DNA of 35,076 nt from CAYUCJ01 sp049282265 (lineage in GTDB: Bacteria; Desulfobacterota; DSM-4660; Desulfatiglandales; Desulfatiglandaceae): NCBI GenBank assembly GCA_049282265.1, contig JBAPTR010000024.1, positions 1-35,076 on the forward strand, written 5' to 3'. A program made the translations under genes and the position numbers. The notes beneath the pieces were generated by a model. It was not told the DNA's origin. It made no database searches and saw only the letters and a list, made by a program, of their open reading frames with translations. Positions 23,311 through 30,664 of the stretch are shown piece after piece. Every line of letters begins with the position of its first letter. The first letter of the stretch is position 1.

Positions 23311-25296
23311 CTAAAAGGCGAAGCGGGCTAAGCCGAAAAAGGTCCGCCCCTCTCTCGGAAAGCCGTAAGACAGTTCATAATTCTTATCAAAAATGTTTTT
23401 GGCTCCTGCCTCTACCGTCAGGCATTTTGTGATGTTTATAATTACCTTCGCGTCGGCCGTACAAAAACCTCCCAGGGTCTTCCATTCCCCGGTGTCGGAA
23501 TCTTCATAATATTGTTTGGAGTAGTAGGTGGCCTTTCCGAAAAGAGATACCCGGTCATTCACCTTGAAAAGATCGCTCACGTAAAGTTTATGTTTCGGCG
23601 TCTCTTCAAGGTGGCCGGTCTTCCTGTTCGGGGATCGGTCCCCCGCATCCAGGTAGGTGTAGCTCACCCTGATATCGTTGCGCGGCACGAATCCGGTATC
23701 CAAATTGACCTCGAACCCCTGATATCGCGCCTTGCCGACATTCTGGAACTGGTCGTCTCCCGATGCCAATTCTTTGCTGACGATCAAATTCTTCACATCC
23801 GAGTAGTAGAGGTTGAACTCGGCAAAGGTCTTGAAGGGCAGGGTCTGCCTGACTCCCGCCTCGTAGTTGACGGCTTCTTCCTTCTCGAGGTTCGGGTTTG
23901 GAACATTTCTGTCAAACAGACCGGAATAGAGTTCGAGCAGGGTGGGGAATCTCGTCTTTTTTCCCACTGAAGCGTAAAGGCTCGTATCCTTGAGGACGGA
24001 CCAGCTGATTCCCACCTGAGGGTTAAAGGAGGTGTCATCGTCCCTGACCGGTCCTCCGTTGGCGTATTGAGGTTTCTGGACATCGTAGCTCGCCCCTAAG
24101 ACGGCGGACACGGTCTCGGTGAGCTGGACGGCGTCTTCCAATCCATAAGAAAAGATCCTGCTCTCATAGCGCTCCCAGTCGGCGCCATAGTCATCCTGCT
24201 CGCGGTGCACATCCTGCTTATAATGAAAGGAAAAGCCCAACGTATTCCTCGGGATGTACGTTGTGTGGAGAACCAGCGAACCGCCGTTGCTGTGATCGTC
24301 ATAGGTGCTGTGGAAGGCGTACCGCATAGTTTCCGTGGAATACGTGTCGTCGTCATAGGAATCCAGTACGTTGAAATACTTGTCATGGAATGCTCGGACC
24401 TTGGCCGTGAGCCCGTCCGTTATTCTGGAGTCTCCGATCAGATAATAGGTCGTCTTTTTCCAATCCGTGAAGCGCCAGTAGCGGGGTCTCGCATCGTAGG
24501 CATTCGGAGGAAGTCCCCTCTCGCTCTTTACATGGTTGACACCCACGGCGAATTCCTGCCCCTCAGCCGGGGTAAACCCGGCCTTAAAGGTCCCGTTCCA
24601 CTGTTTGCTATCAGAATTGTCCCGCGTTCCCCCGTTTTCGTTCATGGTCGGTGTGAAGTCATGAGAGAGCCTGAACCCGTCCGAATTCAGGTATCCCCCT
24701 CCGGCCGTGATGTAGAATTTGTCAACCTTCGAGCCGAGATTGAAGTTGGTATTCCAGGTATCCTCTTGGCTGTACTCGACGCTGGCGTTTCCTTCGAAAC
24801 GTTCCACAGGTTTTTTTGATACGATATTGATGACCCCGCCCATGGTGTTCGGGCCGTAAAGGACGGAGCTTACCCCCTTTGTTACCGTTATTTGGGAAAT
24901 ATTACCCGTGGGCAGCTTTCCTGTATCCACGTAGCCGTCGTTCGGCACATAGATGGGAATGCCGTCGTAAAGGACCGGAACGTATCGCTCATTAAAGCCC
25001 CGTACGTTGAAATTCCTTTCATTTTTGTTCCCCACCGAAATGAAGACCCCGGGAAGGGTATTCAGGGCATCAGAAACATTGTTGGAGTTCGTCAAATCGA
25101 TCTGTTCCCGATTTATCACATCTACAGTGGTCACCTCCTCGACGGCCTCTCCCGTTACCACCACTTCACCAAGGGAGAACACACCCTTTTCTTTGGAGAT
25201 CGAACGGTCTACCCCCTCTTCCGCCCAAGCGGCAGTAAGAAAGACACCCAAACATAAAATAAACAACACCGTTAATCCATTAAACATCCTTCCCAT
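23311..25296 (-). CDS. TonB-dependent outer-membrane receptor (methylase-operon receptor)
   Basis: 661 residues from the ATG at 25296 (GGAGG nine bases upstream); the frame extends 12 codons further with no ribosome site. The signal peptide is MFNGLTVLFILCLGVFLTAAWA. The TonB-box-like LGEVVVTGEAVEEV follows, then the plug (ALNTLPGVFISVGNKNERNF, GPNTMGGVINIVSKKP) and a barrel ending FFGLARFAF with the terminal Phe. Plug and barrel are complete, at the size of catecholate/FepA-CirA-like receptors. The ligand is unknown; being co-directional with a tetrapyrrole-methylase fusion and ResBC-like proteins suggests a tetrapyrrole or metal chelate, by inference only. It begins 16 bases after the ResB-like stop. 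Confidence 0.92.
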   Translation of the reverse strand: MGRMFNGLTVLFILCLGVFLTAAWAEEGVDRSISKEKGVFSLGEVVVTGEAVEEVTTVDVINREQIDLTNSNNVSDALNTLPGVFISVGNKNERNFNVRGFNERYVPVLYDGIPIYVPNDGYVDTGKLPTGNISQITVTKGVSSVLYGPNTMGGVINIVSKKPVERFEGNASVEYSQEDTWNTNFNLGSKVDKFYITAGGGYLNSDGFRLSHDFTPTMNENGGTRDNSDSKQWNGTFKAGFTPAEGQEFAVGVNHVKSERGLPPNAYDARPRYWRFTDWKKTTYYLIGDSRITDGLTAKVRAFHDKYFNVLDSYDDDTYSTETMRYAFHSTYDDHSNGGSLVLHTTYIPRNTLGFSFHYKQDVHREQDDYGADWERYESRIFSYGLEDAVQLTETVSAVLGASYDVQKPQYANGGPVRDDDTSFNPQVGISWSVLKDTSLYASVGKKTRFPTLLELYSGLFDRNVPNPNLEKEEAVNYEAGVRQTLPFKTFAEFNLYYSDVKNLIVSKELASGDDQFQNVGKARYQGFEVNLDTGFVPRNDIRVSYTYLDAGDRSPNRKTGHLEETPKHKLYVSDLFKVNDRVSLFGKATYYSKQYYEDSDTGEWKTLGGFCTADAKVIINITKCLTVEAGAKNIFDKNYELSYGFPREGRTFFGLARFAF

Positions 25297-25312
25297 ATCT
25301 CTCTTCCTCCTT

Positions 25313-26137
25313 CTATAAATTATTCTTGACATTGATCACGCTGCCGCGTGCATTACGCCAGGTCATCCCCAGATAGATGCCTATCCCCACAATCATGAAT
25401 GGATAAATGATCAAAAAGACGTCCAATACCGGGTTCCTGGAGACAACGAGCACAACGCCCGGCGTTCCCCCATCCAGGGACCGGGCCGGTGTAAACCGCT
25501 TCAGTGTCACCTGCATAGTTTTGAATCGGATCGGTTTCAGGATGTAGGCTCTCCCCCGGTACACTTCTCCGGCCTCCCGGTTCAGCACCATGTCCGCATA
25601 GTTCGAACGGTAATGGAAGTCCGCCGCGCTTTGATCGCTGTGTGCCATTCGGAGAACCCGCGGGTCATCGATAAAGTGAACACGCTCGAGCTTGATACTG
25701 AACCCCTTATCAAAAGCAAACGATTGCCCTTTACCGAGCCGGATATTTTCGTATCTGTAGCCAAGCATAAAACTGCCGAAATGGCCTAATGCGACCAGCC
25801 CGAAAAGGATATGGACAAACAGCATGATATATCTTGGCCGGCTTCCCTTGTTGACCCTTATCAGCCTGAGGAACTTGTTCCAGGAGCAAAAAACCAAGTT
25901 GACACCCAGGACAATCATCCCCGCGCACATCCCCACAAACCAGAGCTTGAGCAACGAAGCGCCTTCCTGGGGCCTTGTGAGCCAATCCCTGAGGATAATG
26001 TCGTTCATTCGGTGAAACAGATCTTTAGAGCCCTCGCTGCCAGCGATCACGATTCCCAGGGTGCACCACAGGATCAGGGCAACCACGGTCCACCCGGTAA
26101 AGGACAGCGACGATAGTTTACGGCTGATTCTTTTCAA
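25313..26137 (-). CDS. ResB-like membrane protein
   Basis: 274 residues with four membrane helices: SFTGWTVVALILWCTLGIVIAGS, LKLWFVGMCAGMIVLGVNLVF, IMLFVHILFGLVALGHFGSF and VFLIIYPFMIVGIGIYLGM. The periplasmic loop (about 135-230) includes KGFSIKLERVHFIDDP and LDGGTPGVVLVVSRNPVLDV. The pattern resembles ResB/CcsB of System II cytochrome c biogenesis, which with ResC/CcsA delivers heme to CXXCH proteins, but it is much shorter than a typical ResB and the similarity is partial. It starts with TTG overlapping the CcsA-like stop (TTGA), so the two are translationally coupled. It may be a dedicated heme-delivery module for the CXXCH fusion downstream. Confidence 0.7.
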   Translation of the reverse strand: MKRISRKLSSLSFTGWTVVALILWCTLGIVIAGSEGSKDLFHRMNDIILRDWLTRPQEGASLLKLWFVGMCAGMIVLGVNLVFCSWNKFLRLIRVNKGSRPRYIMLFVHILFGLVALGHFGSFMLGYRYENIRLGKGQSFAFDKGFSIKLERVHFIDDPRVLRMAHSDQSAADFHYRSNYADMVLNREAGEVYRGRAYILKPIRFKTMQVTLKRFTPARSLDGGTPGVVLVVSRNPVLDVFLIIYPFMIVGIGIYLGMTWRNARGSVINVKNNL

Positions 26138-26901
26138 CCCAGCCCCCGCATGACCGCCAGTGCCAACATGACGAATCCGCCCATACCGGCCACCAGGCTC
26201 TGGATGCCCCGAGCCTTTTCTCTGTTCGACGGAATATGGAATGCCAGCATGAGATAGAGAAAAACAAATACCGACTCCAGATGGCCGCTACTCCATCGCC
26301 ACATATCTCCCCACCCGTTCTGACACCAGACCATGCCCGAGTACTCCGATGCGAGAAACAGGACCGTGCCCAGCAGAAGGAAGTTCCTCCCCTGATGGAA
26401 TAGACATACGCCCGAGTGGCCGTTGTTTTCTTCCACCCTTGCCTGGATGACAAACGTCGAAGAAAAGAGAATTGCTGAAAGCGCACCGACGCGAAACATG
26501 AAAAAAGAGATAATGTAGGGGTAGTTGAAATCGTAGCGGGATGGAGCAAGGACCTTCGGGAACACGAGGGATATTGCAAACAGCAGAAGGATTTCGATCC
26601 ATACCCACGTTCCTACGTCAGGCAGGGATTCCATTGTCCTGTTAAAGAAAAGATGCAGAGACGCAAGGATAAAAGCGCTGGACACCAGGGATTCGAACAG
26701 GTTGAATACCGGCAAGTGCCCGGAGATCATCACCATAGCAACCAGGGCAGCACCATTGAGGAGCAACCCGGCCGCCGCCGCAAAGCGCTCGGGAGTCCGT
26801 TTTTTTATAAGATGCAGCGAAAACGCAAGCGCATAAGCCATACCGGCGCCCAAATGCAAGAACATGAGCAAGTCTTTTATAGTGAATGATGCCGCAATCA
26901 T
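26134..26901 (-). CDS. CcsA/ResC-like cytochrome c assembly protein with an altered WWD motif
   Basis: 255 residues with about eight membrane helices. ISGHLPVFNLFESLVSSAF is the conserved entry of CcsA/ResC proteins. The tryptophan-rich heme-handling motif, normally WGxxWxWDPKE, reads WGDMWRWSSGHLES here: the Trp residues are kept but the Asp-Pro-Lys-Glu part is lost. It is therefore a divergent member, possibly adapted to another tetrapyrrole or a special client. It is the first gene of the long row (CcsA-like, ResB-like, receptor, methylase fusion...). The ATG lacks a good ribosome site; a second ATG 12 codons downstream (26865) has an upstream TATAAA-type sequence and is an alternative start. 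Confidence 0.75.
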   Translation of the reverse strand: MIAASFTIKDLLMFLHLGAGMAYALAFSLHLIKKRTPERFAAAAGLLLNGAALVAMVMISGHLPVFNLFESLVSSAFILASLHLFFNRTMESLPDVGTWVWIEILLLFAISLVFPKVLAPSRYDFNYPYIISFFMFRVGALSAILFSSTFVIQARVEENNGHSGVCLFHQGRNFLLLGTVLFLASEYSGMVWCQNGWGDMWRWSSGHLESVFVFLYLMLAFHIPSNREKARGIQSLVAGMGGFVMLALAVMRGLG

Positions 26902-26904
26902 GTT

Positions 26905-26920
26905 ATGTCAATATTGATAT
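26905..26920. promoter_or_regulatory. Candidate operator/promoter upstream of the CcsA-like gene
   Basis: The 10-bp palindrome TCAATATTGA (26908-26917) lies within an imperfect 16-bp palindrome in the 30 bases between the terminator and the ATG. A TTGACA overlaps it on the minus strand, but no clean -10 is visible at proper spacing. It may be the control site for the long operon. Confidence 0.35.
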
Positions 26921-26931
26921 AAGACATGCCC

Positions 26932-26955
26932 AAAAAAAGGGCTTTTTAAAAAGCC
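26932..26955 (-). terminator. Rho-independent terminator between the ECF operon and the CcsA-like gene
   Basis: The minus strand reads GGCTTTTTAAAAAGCC (16-bp palindrome, 26955-26940) followed by CTTTTTTT. It lies about 250 bases after the last ECF gene and 31 bases before the CcsA-like ATG. It therefore probably separates the two transcription units, though it could also act as an attenuator for the second. Confidence 0.7.
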
Positions 26956-27206
26956 TCTTTTCCACCTCTTCCATTCACGCTATCCAAGCAGGCGTCAAAC
27001 GTGTACGTTACCGCCTCGCCACCCCGCTGCTGACGTTTTCAGATAGTACGCGTTTCGGTCTTTTATTGTCAATATATTTTTTGCCTGATCTCTATTTTAC
27101 CATCTATTTTCTTTTTATTACCAATACCAACGTATTCTTACCATCAAACAGCCCTCCTGCTGGCCTGCCGGCGGTTCTGGTTGGGTGTGAGACGGAAAAA
27201 GGTGTT
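26956..27206. other. Gene-free gap after the ECF S-component
   Basis: This gap of about 250 bases is AT-rich in the middle and GC-rich at each end. No gene, strong hairpin or recognisable riboswitch was found. A word ACCAACGTATT occurs here (near 27128) and again near 23137, which may be chance. Confidence 0.4.
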
Positions 27207-27743
27207 TTACGGAATCAGGCCACCGCGCCTGAGCCTGCGAATAACCGGTGGAACCATGGCTGCTCCAAGGCAGCCGAAAAGCACGTTGAAAAAAGATGCC
27301 ACCGCGGCATGTTGAAGAATGATCTGCCATTCCATGCCCACCAACCGGTCGACGATCATAAGACTCAAGAAACGACTTGCCGCAGCCATAGCACCCGTCG
27401 CGATTGTGGCGGCATAGCTCATCCCCACTCCCGGAATGAAAAGCCCGCAGAGATCCACCACGACGCCGGGAAGGAGCAATTTGAATATCACGAGCGGCCC
27501 TCCCTTGCCCATACCCAGGAAAATGAGCATAACCCCTGCAAGAAAGCCCACCACGGTGGCGGACCAGGGCTTCGGAACCGCACCTTTGCTCATCACCAGG
27601 AAAAAGAGTGTGAAAAACATGGCATGGCCGGTAATATGCAGGTGTAGACGGAAAACAACCCGTAATATGACGATGAAGCTTGCACAAAATCCTAAGACAA
27701 GCATTTCCCGGAGTGTAAATTGTTTTGGCCGCTTTCCAGTCAT
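27207..27743 (-). CDS. ECF-transporter S-component-like membrane protein
   Basis: 178 residues from the ATG that overlaps the upstream TiaS-like stop (ATGA). Five or six hydrophobic helices are visible (FTLREMLVLGFCASFIVILRVV, GHAMFFTLFFLVMSKGAV, WSATVVGFLAGVMLIFLG, IFKLLLPGVVVDLCGLF, ILQHAAVASFFNVLFGCLGAAMV). Size and topology fit a substrate-binding S component of an ECF importer, and it is downstream of EcfA and EcfT in the same operon. I could not assign it to a vitamin- or metal-specific S family. It ends with a basic tail RRLRRGGLIP. Confidence 0.75.
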   Translation of the reverse strand: MTGKRPKQFTLREMLVLGFCASFIVILRVVFRLHLHITGHAMFFTLFFLVMSKGAVPKPWSATVVGFLAGVMLIFLGMGKGGPLVIFKLLLPGVVVDLCGLFIPGVGMSYAATIATGAMAAASRFLSLMIVDRLVGMEWQIILQHAAVASFFNVLFGCLGAAMVPPVIRRLRRGGLIP

Positions 27744-28465
27744 TTCTTCTGTTGCCGGGGTTTCTTCTTGCCCTCGGGCACCCATTTGCCTGTCTCTCTG
27801 ACCACTTTGAGCACCGGAAAACCCTTTCTGAGTTCCGGGCGCACCCAGCCCAGGGTATCGATCTCCTCCAGCGCATCCAGCATCTCACCGGACCCGGACA
27901 TCACCGAACGGATAGGTGTCGCGCCCAGGATCTCCCCAACGCTCATTGTGCCCCCGATATCCCTGATGCCCTCCAGACCTATGAATCGACCGTCATTTTC
28001 CGTGCCCCGGAGACCCACCCCCGCCATGGCGCCGATACACCCCTGACCCGTCTCACCATGCCACCAGGTAAACACTCCCAGGTGCTCGGCCAGGTTACGT
28101 GCGTCCTGAATCTTGAGGACCTCTTCCTGCGCCCTTCGCCCAAAGAGGCTCAATTCTTGCGGGCACTCCTCGCGATTCGCCACACAAAGCCCCGGATTTG
28201 CTCCTTCATGAAAGTTCCGCATGAGAAAATCCTTTGCCGCTCCAATAACATCCTCGATACGCCCTTTCTTCTCAGCCTCGATACAGGCGGAGCTGTTATG
28301 GGATGTATAAGGGATATCCGGGTGTACCAGGAATTGATGTCTGGTTATCGTGGACGGGCCGACCAGACCTCTCTCCAACAGGTAATCGGAGAGCATCCTG
28401 GAAAGCCTGCCGGTGCCGATACTCTCCAGGTTATCCGTATCATCAATGGCGATCAGCAACTTCAT
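27740..28465 (-). CDS. TiaS-like protein (bacterial relative of archaeal tRNA(Ile2) agmatinylcytidine synthetase N-domain)
   Basis: 241 residues, cytosolic. The N-terminal LLIAIDDTDNLESIGTGRLSR and the following HQFLVHPDIPYTSHNSSACIEAE match the start of archaeal TiaS, which contains a DDTD phosphate-handling motif and modifies a tRNA anticodon with agmatine. The zinc and OB domains of TiaS are missing, so a tRNA role is unlikely; the retained part may be a small-molecule kinase- or ligase-like enzyme. The gene overlaps EcfT by 23 bases and the S-component by 4, with GGAGG seven bases before its ATG, so it is a full member of the transport operon. It may act on the imported substrate. Confidence 0.75.
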   Translation of the reverse strand: MKLLIAIDDTDNLESIGTGRLSRMLSDYLLERGLVGPSTITRHQFLVHPDIPYTSHNSSACIEAEKKGRIEDVIGAAKDFLMRNFHEGANPGLCVANREECPQELSLFGRRAQEEVLKIQDARNLAEHLGVFTWWHGETGQGCIGAMAGVGLRGTENDGRFIGLEGIRDIGGTMSVGEILGATPIRSVMSGSGEMLDALEEIDTLGWVRPELRKGFPVLKVVRETGKWVPEGKKKPRQQKK

Positions 28466-29180
28466 GTTCTTTCCTCCTTTTTCTTATTAGACGCCCCTTT
28501 AGGGACCCTGCCACGGCGGCGTCCAACCCCGAGGTTTCGTTTTCCCCTTCAAAGCCCCTTGCCTCAGCAGCCAGAGAGGCATTCTCAGCCGTCTTCAACA
28601 CCCGTACCATGAGCGGTATGAATACGCTCTGGAGGGCGTCGTTCCAGTTGCGCGGATTCATGAGCTGCCGCGGGCCGATCCTCGCCCCCCTGAGACGCTG
28701 CATCCTGCCGATCTCGCCCAGTTCCCGCGCAAAAAGGGGCACAAAGCGCAGGCTGGTGGAGATCACAAAGGCCAAACGGGCCGGCAGCACTTTCCGCAGG
28801 CACTCGGTCATGCGGCTCCCCGTGGTGGTCCGAAAGAGGATAGCGCCCGGCAGGAAAAACAACAGTATCCTGGAGCCCACCTGCACTCCCAGCCACAGCC
28901 CGTCCTGCACCCCGTACCGGATCACGTAAAGACCCGCCACTATCAATATTTGCACCAGGAACCATCGTGTATCCCGCCAGAGATCATGCCATTTCAGGCC
29001 CGCTGCGAAGTAGAAAAGCAGGTTCAGAAGCAGCAGTCCTCCCAGTGCCGCCGGCCACCGGGAGGCAATGGCCGCCACGCCCATGACGCCCGCCAGGGCC
29101 AGCTTCCACCCGGCACCCAGCCGATGCACGAGTGAATCGGAGGACCTGAATTGAAAAGCGTGCCCTGTTAAATGATCCAT
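28443..29180 (-). CDS. ecfT: ECF-transporter transmembrane coupling protein
   Basis: 245 residues with four or five helices (LALAGVMGVAAIASRWPAALGG, LVQILIVAGLYVIRYGV, ILLFFLPGAILFRTTTGSRM and others). The two coupling helices contain the diagnostic ARG motifs, MQRLRGARI and LAAEARGFE, which contact the ATPases. It passes ATPase motion to the S-component. It starts 11 bases after the ecfA stop and overlaps the TiaS-like gene. The last 25 residues are basic and charged (RRKEHEVADRH). Confidence 0.93.
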   Translation of the reverse strand: MDHLTGHAFQFRSSDSLVHRLGAGWKLALAGVMGVAAIASRWPAALGGLLLLNLLFYFAAGLKWHDLWRDTRWFLVQILIVAGLYVIRYGVQDGLWLGVQVGSRILLFFLPGAILFRTTTGSRMTECLRKVLPARLAFVISTSLRFVPLFARELGEIGRMQRLRGARIGPRQLMNPRNWNDALQSVFIPLMVRVLKTAENASLAAEARGFEGENETSGLDAAVAGSLKGRLIRKRRKEHEVADRH

Positions 29181-29190
29181 TCCCGTCCCA

Positions 29191-30570
29191 TCACCCGCAG
29201 CTCATCTTTCCCTTCTCAAGGATCCACTTTCGATCCACTTGGCACCCTTTCCAGGATCCGGGATCGTGAGACGTCAATATCATGGAACTCTCATGACGTG
29301 TGCAAAACTCCTCAAAAATCTTCAACAGTCTTTCACGCTGCGGGAAGTCCAGCCCTGCGAACGGGTCATCCAGCAGAAGAATGTCAGGTCTCGACGCCAT
29401 CACCGACGCCATGGCAAGCCGGTGCTGTTCCCCGAAGCTTAGAGTCAGGGGAGAGCGGTCCTTCAGATGAGCCAAACTGCACAGATCCAGTGCCTCCGTC
29501 ACCCGGGCGTGAACCTTTTCCGTCGGCAGTTGCATCTTCTTCAAAGAAAAGGCGATCTCTTCCCGGACACTCTCCTCAAAGAGCTGCCTGGATGGATTTT
29601 CCAGAATCATTCCTACCTTTCCCACCAGGTCGCCGACTCTCGGATTGGAGATCCCCCCCACCCGCAGGAAGCCCGAATCAGGAGTGATCAGGCCTGCCAT
29701 GCACTTGAGGAGTGTCGTTTTTCCAGAGCCGTTGCTTCCGAAGATCACGGCGAACTCTCCCTGCCCTATTTCCATATCGATGCCGCTAAACAGTGGCGCC
29801 CCGGCCCTTCCCGCAATACACAAACCTCTGATCTCCACGCAAGGGGTTCCAGATCCCTTTGAAGGAGGGCGCGATTCATCCGGATCATCCCTGAGAGGCT
29901 TCATGGGGGCAAGAGCCGTTTCCCGGGCAAGGTCCATAATGCGCCCCCTGTCCATGAAATAGAATCTGTCGGCCAAGGACGTGAAAAGATTGATTTCATG
30001 GTCCGCAATGATAAGCGTATGCCCCCGGTCCTTCAGCGTCTCCAAGATTTTAACCAGCCTCTCTTTTCCAGGTGTATCAAGCTGCGCCGAGGGCTCGTCA
30101 AATAGTGTCAAGGCAGGCCCCAGGGACAGCACTGAAGCAATGGCAAGCCTCCTCATTTCGCCCGCGGACATCTCTTCGACGCTTCGCTTTTCATATCCTG
30201 TGAGTCCCACAGAGCCGAGGGCACCTATCACCCTTTCCCGGACTTCAGATGCGGGCAGGTGGAGGTTTTGGGGACCGAAGGCCACTTCATCCTCTACAGT
30301 GCTGCAAAGGATCTGGGTTTCCGGATCCTGAAAAACCATCCCCACAGATCTCTTTTTTTCCGCTTTTGAAAAAACGATCTTCCCGGAAACCTCTCCCCGC
30401 TTCAAAAGTCCCTGGATGGCCAGGACGAGAGTCGTCTTGCCGCTTCCGGATGGCCCGGTGACACATACACACTCTCCCGGAAACACCTCCAGGGATACTG
30501 CGTTGAGCGCACGGGATGGGTGACCCGGATATGTATAGGAAAAATCCCTCATTTCAAGAAGCGCACTCAA
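29191..30570 (-). CDS. ecfA: ECF-transporter ATP-binding protein with two fused ATPase domains
   Basis: 459 residues if translation begins at TTG 30570, which has AAGG eight bases upstream; the frame remains open to 30759 but that part has no homology. Domain 1 has Walker A GPSGSGKTT, signature MSAGEMRRLAIASVL and Walker B ALTLFDEPSAQLD. Domain 2 has GSNGSGKTT, LSFGEQHRLAMASVM and DILLLDDPFAGLD. The two domains correspond to EcfA and EcfA', which are separate genes in many bacteria; fusion makes one chain of the heterodimer. The domain-1 signature MSAGE differs from LSGGQ but is common in EcfA. It follows the TonB-dependent receptor by 94 bases and precedes ecfT by 11. Confidence 0.92.
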   Translation of the reverse strand: MSALLEMRDFSYTYPGHPSRALNAVSLEVFPGECVCVTGPSGSGKTTLVLAIQGLLKRGEVSGKIVFSKAEKKRSVGMVFQDPETQILCSTVEDEVAFGPQNLHLPASEVRERVIGALGSVGLTGYEKRSVEEMSAGEMRRLAIASVLSLGPALTLFDEPSAQLDTPGKERLVKILETLKDRGHTLIIADHEINLFTSLADRFYFMDRGRIMDLARETALAPMKPLRDDPDESRPPSKGSGTPCVEIRGLCIAGRAGAPLFSGIDMEIGQGEFAVIFGSNGSGKTTLLKCMAGLITPDSGFLRVGGISNPRVGDLVGKVGMILENPSRQLFEESVREEIAFSLKKMQLPTEKVHARVTEALDLCSLAHLKDRSPLTLSFGEQHRLAMASVMASRPDILLLDDPFAGLDFPQRERLLKIFEEFCTRHESSMILTSHDPGSWKGCQVDRKWILEKGKMSCG

Positions 30571-30664
30571 TAATCTCGCCTTTCCGCACCCGTCGAGGGC
30601 ATCTTTCCTTGGGTGGAATTCAGGATCGGGGTTCACTATTTGCCCGCTTCCACGGACAGGAATA

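Noticed and set aside
26956..27206. Cobalamin or molybdenum-cofactor riboswitch before the CcsA-like operon
   Set aside because: I looked for the conserved cores on both strands and could not match them. A terminator also stands between this stretch and the gene.
27725..28612. Plus-strand 295-codon open frame
   Set aside because: It is antisense to the TiaS-like and EcfT genes and shows no domain.
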